NCBI GenBank assembly: GCA_001275005.1
Contig: JWZX01002440.1
Coordinates: forward strand, 1 to 21,806
Length of the DNA: 21,806 bases
From: Chrysochromulina tobinii
Lineage: Eukaryota; Haptophyta; Prymnesiales; Chrysochromulinaceae
Reading direction: 5' to 3'
Positions within the stretch are counted from its first letter, which is position 1, and each line of letters opens with the position of its first letter. The notes beneath the pieces were generated by a model. The model did no database searches. It was not told the DNA's origin and worked only from the letters and a program-made list of their open reading frames with translations. The position numbers were made by a program, and so were the translations under genes. Below are positions 8,890-17,420 of the stretch, one piece after another.

Positions 8890-9822
8890 ATGCTCTGGAG
8901 GATTCTGCCTGCCGCGCTCCTGGCGTGCGCGCTGACGCCCGCGGCGGCATGGCAAGTGCCTGTGACGTCGCGTGGCCACGCGGCAGCTGCCTTTACGCAG
9001 CAGACTTCGCGCTCGAGCGTCCTCACGATGAAGAACAAGGTCGAGCCAGTGGTTGAGGTCATCCCTGCGCCAGCGCCGCCGCCGACCAAGCCAGTTGGCA
9101 AGGCGAAGATGGACGACGCGGCCAAGGAGGCTCTGCGCGCTGCGCAGGCGAAGGCGAAGGAGGAGAAGGAGGCGGCGCGCAAAGCCGCAGCAGCTGCGAA
9201 GAAGGAGTACTTGGCGAAGGCTGAGGCAGATGCCAAGGCGAAGAGGGCAGCGAAGAATGCGCCGCCCGCGCCGCCGCCGCCGCCGCCGCCCGCGCCCGAG
9301 CCGGTCAAGGCGAAGAAGGCGGCGCCGCCGCCACGCACCCCGAGGGCTCCCCCGCCGCCGCCTCCGCCCAAGGCGGTCAAGGCTCCCCCGCCGCCGCCGC
9401 CGCCAAAGGCTGCGCCACCACCCAAGAAAGTTGCCGCGCCGAAGGCTGCCGCGTCCGCGCCGGCGCCGGCGCCGGCGCCGGTGTCCGCAGCCCAGGCTCG
9501 CGAGGATGCGCTCGCGGCAGCAAAGGCTGAGCTCCAGGCGGCGCGTGCGGAGAAGGCCAAGGCGCTCGAGGAGATCAAAAAGCTCAAGGCAACTGCCAAG
9601 CCCGCCCCCAGACCGCGTGCCCCTTCGCCCCCGGGCTCGCCGCTGAGCTTTCCGAAGATCGAGCTGCCGAGCTTCAGCCTGCCCGCCTCCTCCGGCAAAC
9701 CTGCCGGGTACGACCCGCTCCTGGGCCTCTACGCGGGCGCCGCGCTGGGCGCGCTCCCCGCGGCCGCGCTCGTTGGGGCGCGCGTGTGGATCACGTCGCG
9801 CCGCAAGAAGCTCGATGCCTAA
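8890..9822 (+). CDS. Putative plastid-targeted Pro/Ala/Lys-rich membrane-anchored protein
   Basis: 310 residues from the ATG at 8890; the frame is open upstream, but only this start places a signal peptide first. MLWRILPAALLACALTPAAA reads as an ER signal peptide, followed by W at the predicted cleavage site and a Ser/Thr/Arg/Ala-rich stretch ending SVLTMKNK. This is the bipartite layout known for secondary red plastids, where an aromatic residue follows the signal peptide. The middle is an Ala/Lys-rich helix (about residues 75-120), then polyproline runs alternating with Lys/Ala (about 125-205), then a second charged helix (about 205-235). Near the C-terminus is one hydrophobic segment (about 275-300) followed by the basic tail TSRRKKLDA. 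I infer a single-pass plastid membrane protein with a disordered or coiled region. No family is recognised. Confidence 0.7.
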   Translation: MLWRILPAALLACALTPAAAWQVPVTSRGHAAAAFTQQTSRSSVLTMKNKVEPVVEVIPAPAPPPTKPVGKAKMDDAAKEALRAAQAKAKEEKEAARKAAAAAKKEYLAKAEADAKAKRAAKNAPPAPPPPPPPAPEPVKAKKAAPPPRTPRAPPPPPPPKAVKAPPPPPPPKAAPPPKKVAAPKAAASAPAPAPAPVSAAQAREDALAAAKAELQAARAEKAKALEEIKKLKATAKPAPRPRAPSPPGSPLSFPKIELPSFSLPASSGKPAGYDPLLGLYAGAALGALPAAALVGARVWITSRRKKLDA

Positions 9823-10917
9823 GGAAGGGGTTACGTACCCCGGAGCACGCGGCCGAGGCCAGACACCCTTTGCGAATACCAAGTGCGCCGTCCTGAACAT
9901 GCGGAGAAGAGCGTCCGTCTCTGCCACGGTGCGCCCAGCTCGCAGCTCGACGCACGGCACGGCTCAAGCAACCCGTTGCAGGTGAGCCTCAACACGCATG
10001 CATGGCCATGCCCCGCTGCATAAGGCTCTCTATTTCTCTCTGGAACTTGCTGGAGCGCATGTATGTGTGGTCCGCCGTGTGCTCCGATGCTCTCGAGTTT
10101 GTTCTCTGGCGGAGCGCCAAAAAATGTCCAGCTCGCGCGCTCGTCCCGCAGCCCGCCGCACCGCACCGTACCTTAATCATGATCGCTCGGCGCTAGTAAG
10201 AGGCGGCCGCCTAGCGGCAGTCGAAGCGGCAGAGCTGGTGTCGTTGTGCACACGTTGACGTTCTCGGCTTCTCGCGTCACGCGTGGCCGCCGGCGGGCGG
10301 GGCGACGCCCGGGTCACGCCGACCCGGGTGCACGGTGCCGTGCGGGCCCGCCCCGCCCCCGCGGCGGGGCGCCGCCGCCCGCGGGGGAACAGGTCTGTCG
10401 GGGGCGCTGAAAGACGTAACCAGCAATATCGATGATCGTCGCTTATTCGTCCGAGCTGTACCCTACGCCGCCGGGTCGCCTCGCGGATGCCTCGCGGTGT
10501 ACTTATTCAAGTTTTTCAACTTACCCCGCACCGGGTTGGCTCCGTTCCCGGCTTCCCGCTTGTGGGCCTCACTGTCCCCCGTCGCAGCGTCGCTCGATGC
10601 CTCCGACCGGACCCTCCAGCCGCTATACCGCCTCCCACGGCTCCTCGCACCGACCAGGGGCAGCGCCCCGAGCGCCGGGCCCAACACTCAGCCCAGCGGC
10701 GCGCCGGCGGGCGCTATGCCTCGGAGTTGTGTGGTGCCGGCCCTGCGGCCCATCACGCAACGTCATCACGCAACGTCATCACACCAGTGCCCGCGCCGCC
10801 AATGCCACGTCCAGCCCGACCTCTGCCATCGGCACCGCTCGTCACGATGCCTCAGGGCCGCCAGTACCACTGCCGACACGGCGCCCAATCATCCTCGCTG
10901 CTTCCTGCTTGGTTACG
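9823..10917. other. Gene-poor region between convergent genes
   Basis: No coding region could be supported. Plus-strand open frames across 10335-11355 have no domains, and one overlaps the minus-strand gene at 10918-11544. Notable content is a GC-rich palindrome cluster at about 10285-10390 and a short tandem repeat of CATCACGCAACGT near 10750-10785. It is longer than expected for two 3' UTRs. Confidence 0.5.
10285..10390. other. Nested GC-rich palindromes
   Basis: Several inverted repeats lie within about 105 bp of almost pure G and C: CCCGGGT with ACCCGGG, GCACGG with CCGTGC, CGCCCCG with CGGGGCG, and CCCCCGCGG with CCGCGGGGG. An outer, imperfect pairing of GGCGGGCGGGGCG with a C-rich partner spans the first two. 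It could fold as a strong RNA or DNA structure; its role is unknown. Confidence 0.7.
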
Positions 10918-11544
10918 TCACCCTGTCTCGCCGGCGGCGCAACCCGCATCGAAGCTCGAGGGAACTTCTACCTGAGCGCCAGGTCCAAAGTACCCGACGC
11001 TCAGGGCCGCCTCCATGCGCCGCATGCGCACGTGCGCATGTGTGAGGGCGAGGGCTGCGTTGGCTATGTCCACACGCAGGCCGGCAAGGTCACCTCGCAA
11101 GGAATCCAAGTCAACCGTCCCCGTGTGCAGACCAAAATCCGCGTGCTGCTCGTCATAGCCGTTCTCGCCGCCATCTTCCTCGTAATATTCACCCGCTGCC
11201 TCGTCGGTCTCGTCGGACATCAGGCTGCCCGCGCGCCGCTCACAGGTACCCTCGTCGGACTTGCCCGACACATGCTCCTCCTCAATGCCATCGTCCTGCT
11301 GGTCGTCCGGCTTGGCATCAAAGATGCGAACTGCACGGAAGGGCATGTGGCCTGATGTCGCATTGCGCTTCAGGCCTTGTAGCATGGTGCCGCTCTGCAC
11401 CGGCGTGCCACTGAGCATGTAGCCTGGAATGAAGATGCTGCCGCCGGCAACGACAAAGGCGTACTGGTTCGGCTTTCTTGTGGCCTTGGCGCGCGAGATA
11501 TACGTCACCGGCTCGCTGAAGGTCGAGCCCGTGTGATCGTCCAT
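10918..11544 (-). CDS. Hypothetical acidic protein
   Basis: 208 residues, not recognised. The ATG at 11544 is the first after an in-frame TGA at 11563-11565. The N-terminal 80 residues look folded (for example YAFVVAGGSIFIPGYML, about residues 28-44). Residues about 78-135 are strongly acidic, rich in Asp and Glu with many Gly and Tyr. A short amphipathic helix with LRGDLAGLRVDIANAALAL follows near residue 150. No signal peptide or membrane segment is seen. The end is read as TGA at 10918-10920; a possible donor just before it (AGG|GTGACG) means a further exon cannot be excluded. It could be an authentic lineage-specific gene or a conserved domain too diverged to name. Confidence 0.5.
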   Translation of the reverse strand: MDDHTGSTFSEPVTYISRAKATRKPNQYAFVVAGGSIFIPGYMLSGTPVQSGTMLQGLKRNATSGHMPFRAVRIFDAKPDDQQDDGIEEEHVSGKSDEGTCERRAGSLMSDETDEAAGEYYEEDGGENGYDEQHADFGLHTGTVDLDSLRGDLAGLRVDIANAALALTHAHVRMRRMEAALSVGYFGPGAQVEVPSSFDAGCAAGETG

Positions 11545-12213
11545 CGCGATGTTGTTGGACCGTCACCTCCAGCGAGCAAAGCTGGCCGCACCGCTGTCAT
11601 CTGCGCTTCTTTGTCTGGGATGCGGGAAAGCAAACTTGCTATCGGGAAACTTGAAACGGCGCGATCCACCATTCGAAGTAACCGCAAATCCGCGGGACGA
11701 GGGCTTTTGTGGTTGTGTGTACGCAGCGTCTGTAACCGTTTCGAGAAGTATACCGGTACTGTGTGGCGGTCGCTTGGGTGCGTTATGGCGGGGTTGGGAT
11801 GCTTGCGAGGACCGAGGTTCGTCTGTGTGATTCGTGTGTCCGTGTGTGTCCCGGCTCCCCCCGGTGTCTTTTTACCGGTACTGTGTGTCCCGTGTGTTAG
11901 AACTCATCGGGGAGCGACACACGATTCACACATTCGATTAACCCTCGAACGTGTGTCCCGGCTCCTCCCGGAACCGGTGTTTTTGAACTGTACACGCGTA
12001 GTACTGTCCCTGCGCGACCGCATCGAACACGATCAAGCCCGGCGCATGCCCAGCCCCGAGCAAAACCCAAAGGAATAGGGAACATTGGCAAGGCTTGCGT
12101 GCGAGAAGCTCGGTCACGCGCGGTGTCTGCACTTGGAGTCAAAACAAAGCCACATGCATAAAGCCTCTGGGAAGCTCTGCCTCACTTGTGTGGGCAGCTG
12201 GCGCGTGTGCGTG
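11545..12213. promoter_or_regulatory. Intergenic region with diverged direct repeat and ACCGGTAC motifs
   Basis: It lies between two minus-strand genes and should include the promoter of the 208-residue protein gene. The segment starting GTGTGTCCCGGCTCC occurs at 11844-11890 and, diverged, at 11951-12009. ACCGGTACTGTGT occurs near 11749 and again near 11873. The open frames here have no recognisable domain. Confidence 0.5.
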
Positions 12214-13624
12214 TCATTTCCCGCTCGGCACCACCACTCGCCGAGATTGCGCGTCGAAAAAGCCCTGAGCCCGCGGGGCATTTTCGTCCATCGGCTTCGT
12301 CGGCACGGCGACGATCTGCTCGCTATTCGCATGCGCGAGGCGGTTGAAGGTGACGTAGCAGTCTGTGCCGTAGCCTTCCATGGGCACCATGGCCATCGAG
12401 CCGTTGAAGTACTTGCAGTACAGCCTCGCCAGGGGTAGCGAGAGCCCATCCGCAGGCTTCCACCAGCGTGATTGGAGGCTGCGGTCCAGAAGTTGATGAG
12501 GGACGCAATCAGAGGCAATCAGAGGCAATCAGAGGCAATCAGAGGTCATCAGCGCACCTGCGGTACGACCAGACGTTGATGAGGGAGCTGCGGCTGATGC
12601 CGCCCGCCTCGTCGGCGAGCTTGATCTGCACGACGTCTTCGCCCGCAGAGACGATCACGCGCACGGGGGGCAGAGGCGGCTGAAGGTGGCGTACCAGCGG
12701 CGGTATATTGGCGATGCCCTGCGGTTCACCGTGTTGTCGGCGCAGCGTCGCTACCAATGAGTTCTTGAGCAGCGTGCCAACGACATACTCAATGTGCGAA
12801 GGCACGTACGTGAAGGTATGCCTCTCGTCCCCCACGATCTCAACCGACGGCACCTGCCCGTACTGATCCTGGAGCTTCGTGCGGATGCTGGCGGATAGCG
12901 CCCGACACAGCGCGACTGGCGAGCAGGCTCTCTCGATGATTCCGACGAAGCCCGGCCTTGACGTCTCGCTCGCGATGTAGTGTTTGAGCAGGAAGCGGAG
13001 CGAGATGCGCGCCAGGAAGATCGCGTCCAAGTGCCGATCCACGGCGACTCGTTCCTCCGGATGCGTCGCCCACCAGTCGCTGCCTCGCTCGAGCTGCATC
13101 TCATCGAGTGCTCGGATGCACATCTGCTCTTCCTCCGCATCGCCGATCGTTTTGATCGACTCATTGTGCTTCATTTGGCGCGCCAAGAAGCCTCGTTCGT
13201 CCTCCTCGGATGTCGCATCCGGCCTCTCCATCACACTCTTGAGCCGCTCCCAATAAACACCCGCGAGCTGGCTCACAGCTTCTCGGCGTGCAAGCGACTC
13301 GGGCATGGTGTGGAGCAGCGCAAGAATGCGCACGCGGCGCGCAATGAGCTCACGCCGAATGAAATTGGCCTGCTGAAGCCGAATCTGCAGCGACCGATCC
13401 TGTGCCGTGCTACTCAGCATCTGGAGAGACACGGGCTGCGGCTGCATGGCAGCAGCGAGCGCCTCAAGCGTCGCGGCTGAAGGACCCGGGATGGCTGCGG
13501 CGCCCGCGGAGCCCTCTCGCAGCGCCTTGGCGACGAGCTCTTCAGAGGTGCTAGACATCCCTCGAGGCCGCAGCCTCGTGAACGCCAGCCTCGAGGGCGC
13601 CAACCGCGAGAAAAAATGCGTCAT
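12214..13624 (-). CDS. Mitochondrial pyruvate dehydrogenase kinase-like protein
   Basis: Two exons, 13624-12558 and 12478-12214, joined in phase 2 by a GT-AG intron, giving 443 residues, close to the usual PDK length. The start follows an in-frame TAA nine bases upstream, and the N-terminus MTHFFSRLAPSRLAFTRLR looks like a mitochondrial presequence. Family features: the ARISLRFLLKHY segment, the N-box EYVVGTLLKNSLVATL, the Asp box IKLADEAGGISRSSL, and in exon 2 LPLARLYCKYFNGSM followed by MEGYGTD. Known role: GHKL-fold kinases that phosphorylate pyruvate dehydrogenase E1-alpha in the mitochondrial matrix and switch it off; the related BCKDK acts on the branched-chain complex. The MEG-GTD block favours PDK over BCKDK. 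Odd: the glycine-rich ATP-lid motif (GFGYGLP in animal PDKs) is reduced to ADGLSLP next to the intron. It is divergent from the coiled-coil gene at 13833. Confidence 0.85.
12479..12557 (-). repeat. Kinase intron, 10-bp minisatellite
   Basis: A 79-bp intron, donor AG|GTGCGC, acceptor CTGGACCGCAG. The sense strand has TGATGACC followed by four CTCTGATTGC-type units and then GCGTCCCTCATCAA, a copy of the 3' segment seen in introns 4 and 7 of the axonemal-type gene but with its AG lost. Confidence 0.9.
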
Positions 13625-13832
13625 ACGGCGGGGTTACCTTGTTAGCGGCGAGGCTTGATGAGGAGAGGAAGTGTGCAGCCGGCTGTGTGGTGCAGCAGGA
13701 AGGTGTTCATTCACACCATCACGATGATGGTGCGATGAACGGCAATTTAAGACCGGTGGCGAGTACCGTAGGTGACGTTTGTGGGGGCTGAGGTTGTGTG
13801 TGTGAACACAGCAACGTGACTCAAAACACAGC
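13625..13832. promoter_or_regulatory. Divergent promoter with 36-bp palindrome
   Basis: This 208-bp region lies between the kinase and the coiled-coil gene. At 13705-13740 GTTCAT and CACCATCA pair with TGATGGTG and ATGAAC around a three-base centre, with a small internal mismatch. Such symmetry could be a dimeric factor site for either gene. Confidence 0.5.
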
Positions 13833-16800
13833 ATGCTCGTGTCCTTTCTTGGCTTTACCTCGGAGGATTCCCTTCAGCAGAAGCTTGATGATAAAGAGAA
13901 TGCGCTGCAGGCCCACATAGCCCTCGCTGAGGAGCTCGCCACCGAACTGGATGCACACAAGGAAGTGAACGCCGAACTGAGGCAGCACGTGCATCAGATG
14001 GAGGATGAGCTGGCAGCAGCGCTGGCAAAGGCAGAGGCCGCCTCGGCTAGTGCCGCCTCAGCAAGTGCCGAGGCGGAAGCTGCTGCCCGCCTGTATGCTG
14101 CGTCGGAGCAGGATGCCGCAGCCTTGGAGGCAAAGGTGGTAGTGGCAGAGCTGAAGGTGGCCACTCTGTGCGCAGACGGAGCTGAGGCCATCAGCCGGGC
14201 AGCGAGCGCGAAAGAGGCGGCAGAGTCAGCCAAGGAAGCAGCATTGTCCGAGCGCCGCGACATGGAAGCAAAGGTCCGTGCGGCTCAAGAATCAGCCAAA
14301 GCCGCACGCCAGGAGGCCGACGTGACGATTCGCCAGGCCGCGGAGATCACCGAAGCAGCCGAAGCAGCCAGGCAAATAGCAGGTGCTGCGCGCTCGGCGA
14401 TGGAGGAGGAGCTCCGGATCGCTCGCAAAGAAATGGCGTTGGCATGCGAGCGAGAGGTGGCGGCAAAGGCAGATGCGCTGGCATCTCGTGCCGAGGCCGC
14501 AGAGACGATGCGGCAATCAACACTCGAGGCGAAGCTGGCGGCCGCAGCGCGATTGGACCTCGATACTGCTTTGAAAGCTGCGCAAGATGAGACGAAGCTG
14601 GCGGCCGCATCGCGATTGGGCCTCGAGACCGCCTTGAAAGCTGCGCAAGATGAGGGCATGAAAATGGAAGCGGCGTTTCAGGCGGCGGTGGGTGAACAGC
14701 TCGAGCTCGAAGCCGCGTTGAGAGCCTCGCGAGTCGAGTGCATCGAACTCGAGGGCGCATTGACGGCCGCGCGAGATGAGAGCTCCAAGCTCGACGCTGC
14801 ATCGCAAGCAGCGCGGAAGGCATCGAATGCGGCGTTGAAGGCGGCACGAGACGAGGTTGATGCGGCCGTCGATCGCGCAAATGGCTTGGAGTTGGCCATG
14901 GCGAAGGCATTCGCCATGGCAAAGGCCGACGCGGAGCAAGCAGCCAAGGCGGCCAAATTAGTGACGGAGGCGGCGGTAGCATCCGCGATCTCCGAGGCAA
15001 AAGCCGAGGCGAAAGCCGAGGCGGCGCAGGCCGCTCAGACGGAGCTGGATGCAGCCGTAGCGGCGGCAACGGACGAGGCCAGAGAAGAGGCCGCGCGGGA
15101 GTTGGGGGCGGCAGTGGCGTCGGCGAAGGCCGAGGCGCAGCAAGCTGCGAAGGCGGAGCTGGAGGCGGCCGCGAAGCAGCTTGATGCGCTCAAGGAGACT
15201 TCGAGGGAGCAGCTGCGCAAGCTGCTCGATGAGCGCAAGCATCTCAAGGCCGCGCACGAGGAGGCCCTAGCAGAGGCCAAGGAGGCAGCCAGGGCAGCAC
15301 AGGAGATGGCGCTGGCGGCGGCCGAGGAGGCAGCCAAGCGTGCTCAGGAGGACGCGCTGGCGGCGGCCGAGGCAGCGGCCAATGCGAAGCTGGAGGCGGC
15401 CGTGGCGGCGGCTCATGCGGAGCTCGACGCAGCCGTGGCGTATGGAAAGGATGAGGCGCAGCAGGCGGCAAAGGCTGAGCTGGAGGCGGCGATGGCGGCC
15501 GCACATGCGCAACTGGAGGCAGCGGTGGCGGCGGCAGCGGCTGCAGCGCGAGAGGAGACCCTCGCTGACCATCAGGGCGCCCAACAGGAATCCCTCAGAG
15601 CCGCCGTCGAGGCTGCCAAGGCGGAGGCGGCCAAAGTCCAGGCCGCGGCGGTGGCGGCAGCAGTGGCCGAGGCGGTGGCGGAGGCGGCGGAGGAGGCGCA
15701 AGCCGCACAGGCGGCAGCGGTGGCAGCGGCCGTAGAGGAGGCGATGGCTACGGCGCGCGAGGCTGCCGCTTTCCCAGTCGCCGTCGGCGCCCCGAGCGCT
15801 GCCCCGAGCGCCGCTGTTGAGGCGGCCGCGTCGCCACCCTTATTTGGAAAGGAAGGACTCTCGGAGCATCCAAATCAGGAAGGGCACCTCTCGCAGACGA
15901 GACCGCCGCCCGATCTGCTTACAGTCAAGGAGCTGCAGGCCCTGCTCCGGCTCAAGCTGGGCGACGACGCGAAACTGCCCAAGAAGAAGGTCGAGCTGCT
16001 CGCCTTGTACATGCGCCATTACGATGGGGCTGTGGAGCGTGCTGACGTGGCCGCTCTCGTCCCGCCTCCAATGGACTCCTCTAACGGCTCTAACGGCTCT
16101 AACGGCTCTAACGGCTCTAACGGCCCGCCTCCAATGGACGCCATGGGGCCGCCGCCCAGCATGCCAGCACCTCTGCCGCCGGTGGCGGCAGGACCTGCTG
16201 ACGCGGACGAGACGCAGCGGCGAGCGACGGAGGCATTGCTTCAAGCCGAAGCAGCTCGCCGGGCATTGCAAGAGGAGCTGGCAGCAGCACGGGAGGTGGC
16301 GGCAGTGGCGGAGAAGCAAGCGGCGGCGGCTGAGGCGGCAGCTGAGGCGGCGCGTGCCGAGGCTGCTGACATGGCGAGGCGAGCAGCGGACGCCATCCAC
16401 GAGGCCGAAGCTGCCCGCCTGGCACTGCAAGATGGGGTCGCGGCGGCTGCCACCGCCGCCCAAGAGATTGCTCGTGGAGAAGCTGCTCGCCTCGCGTTGC
16501 AAGATGAGCTGAGCAGAGCTCGCGAAGCAACGGCCGCGATGGCGGAGCGTGCGGCGGCTGCAGAGGCGGCCGCTGAGGCGTCGCGGGCGTTGCAAGACGA
16601 GTTGGGTAGAGCTCGCGAGGCGGCTGCAGCGGCGGAGGAGCGTGCGGCGGCTGCAGAGGCGGCCGCTGAGGTGTCGCGAGCCGACGCTCAGCTCATCTTG
16701 CGAAACCAAAAGGATGGGCACGTTGAGGCCACCGCTGCGCGCCTCGCGTTGCAAGACGAGTTGGGTAGAGCTCGCGAGGCGGCTGTAGCGGCGGAGAAAC

Positions 16801-17420
16801 GAGCGGCGGCGGCGGAGGCGGCCCTCCATCTCCTTGCTGAGTCAGCGGATGCTGTGACGCAGGATTTATCTTTGATTGCACGTCCGCGTCAAGCTGCCGA
16901 CACGGCGCGAGTTGGGGAGGCATTGCAAGATGGCGTCGCGGCCGCGGCGGCCGCCGCTAAGGAGCTCACCAAGAATCTCCCGAGCGCAGCGTTAGGAAGG
17001 ATCTCGCGCTTCTTTGGTGAGGCAGACGTTGGCAAGGCCAGCTCGTCTCCTCCCACCATCTTGACGCCGACGCCGCCTCGAGATCTCCCGCCTCCAGATC
17101 GGCCAGGGGCGCCATTGGCCAGCCAATTCCCCTCCGCCGCTGCTGCTGCTGACGATGATGGCACGGCACGTGTCACCGCCACCTCCGAGGCATCGCCTTC
17201 AGCCGTTACGTCGCCGGCGCTCGCCGACAATGGAACCGCTCAGCGCTCGATGCAGCGCTCGATGCAGGCCGAGTCGGCTGCATTACGGGCGACGTTGGAC
17301 GCATACGAGGCGCGGCTAGGGAGGAAGCTCAAGAAGAGCGATCTCGCGGCGGACCCTCAGATGGCCTCGACGTACCATCGCTATATAGAGCTCCGGCAGA
17401 AGTACACGGACACGGTGTGA
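13833..17420 (+). CDS. Large Ala-rich coiled-coil protein with SAP-like and Sld2/FAM13-like segments
   Basis: 1195 residues in one exon; an in-frame TGA at 13803 precedes the first ATG. Residues about 10-640 are an almost unbroken Ala/Glu-rich coiled coil with degenerate internal repeats (for example ALKAAQDE, KAELEAA). Around residues 694-732 LTVKELQALLRLKLGDD then KLPKKKVELLALY resembles a SAP helix-loop-helix, a motif known for DNA or chromatin contact. A linker follows with five SNG repeats, then a second coiled coil (about 795-1010) with three or more copies of ARLALQDELGRAREA. The C-terminal about 45 residues (from 1151), with YEARLGRKLKKSDL and MASTYHRYIELRQKY, resemble the GRKxxKxD...Y..Y box remembered from Sld2/RecQL4 and FAM13 proteins. 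No membrane segment is seen. A nuclear or cytoskeletal scaffold is possible; the function is not established. The composition also makes it vulnerable to false similarity. Confidence 0.75.
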   Translation: MLVSFLGFTSEDSLQQKLDDKENALQAHIALAEELATELDAHKEVNAELRQHVHQMEDELAAALAKAEAASASAASASAEAEAAARLYAASEQDAAALEAKVVVAELKVATLCADGAEAISRAASAKEAAESAKEAALSERRDMEAKVRAAQESAKAARQEADVTIRQAAEITEAAEAARQIAGAARSAMEEELRIARKEMALACEREVAAKADALASRAEAAETMRQSTLEAKLAAAARLDLDTALKAAQDETKLAAASRLGLETALKAAQDEGMKMEAAFQAAVGEQLELEAALRASRVECIELEGALTAARDESSKLDAASQAARKASNAALKAARDEVDAAVDRANGLELAMAKAFAMAKADAEQAAKAAKLVTEAAVASAISEAKAEAKAEAAQAAQTELDAAVAAATDEAREEAARELGAAVASAKAEAQQAAKAELEAAAKQLDALKETSREQLRKLLDERKHLKAAHEEALAEAKEAARAAQEMALAAAEEAAKRAQEDALAAAEAAANAKLEAAVAAAHAELDAAVAYGKDEAQQAAKAELEAAMAAAHAQLEAAVAAAAAAAREETLADHQGAQQESLRAAVEAAKAEAAKVQAAAVAAAVAEAVAEAAEEAQAAQAAAVAAAVEEAMATAREAAAFPVAVGAPSAAPSAAVEAAASPPLFGKEGLSEHPNQEGHLSQTRPPPDLLTVKELQALLRLKLGDDAKLPKKKVELLALYMRHYDGAVERADVAALVPPPMDSSNGSNGSNGSNGSNGPPPMDAMGPPPSMPAPLPPVAAGPADADETQRRATEALLQAEAARRALQEELAAAREVAAVAEKQAAAAEAAAEAARAEAADMARRAADAIHEAEAARLALQDGVAAAATAAQEIARGEAARLALQDELSRAREATAAMAERAAAAEAAAEASRALQDELGRAREAAAAAEERAAAAEAAAEVSRADAQLILRNQKDGHVEATAARLALQDELGRAREAAVAAEKRAAAAEAALHLLAESADAVTQDLSLIARPRQAADTARVGEALQDGVAAAAAAAKELTKNLPSAALGRISRFFGEADVGKASSSPPTILTPTPPRDLPPPDRPGAPLASQFPSAAAAADDDGTARVTATSEASPSAVTSPALADNGTAQRSMQRSMQAESAALRATLDAYEARLGRKLKKSDLAADPQMASTYHRYIELRQKYTDTV
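16080..16124 (+). repeat. Five 9-bp repeats encoding Ser-Asn-Gly, flanked by a 16-bp duplication
   Basis: TCTAACGGC is repeated five times without change. Identical 16-bp copies of CCCGCCTCCAATGGAC flank it at 16061-16076 and 16124-16139, so PPPMD precedes and follows the SNG run. This is a recent in-frame expansion inside the linker of the coiled-coil protein. Confidence 0.95.

Noticed and set aside
8706-9960. Long minus-strand frames opposite the putative plastid protein gene
   Set aside because: They are Gly/Ala or Arg-rich mirror images of the proline/lysine-rich coding strand, with no domains or targeting logic.
10260-10620. Possible rRNA or spacer fragment because of extreme GC and structure
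   Set aside because: No conserved rRNA core segment could be recognised on either strand.
10335-11355. Two overlapping plus-strand frames of 236 and 307 codons
   Set aside because: They run through the GC palindrome cluster; one overlaps the minus-strand 208-residue frame along most of its length, and neither shows a domain.
14000-17230. Many Ser/Ala-, Pro- and Arg-rich frames opposite or shifted from the large coiled-coil gene
   Set aside because: High GC and repeated codons leave all frames open; only the 13833-17420 frame gives a coherent coiled coil with interspersed motifs.
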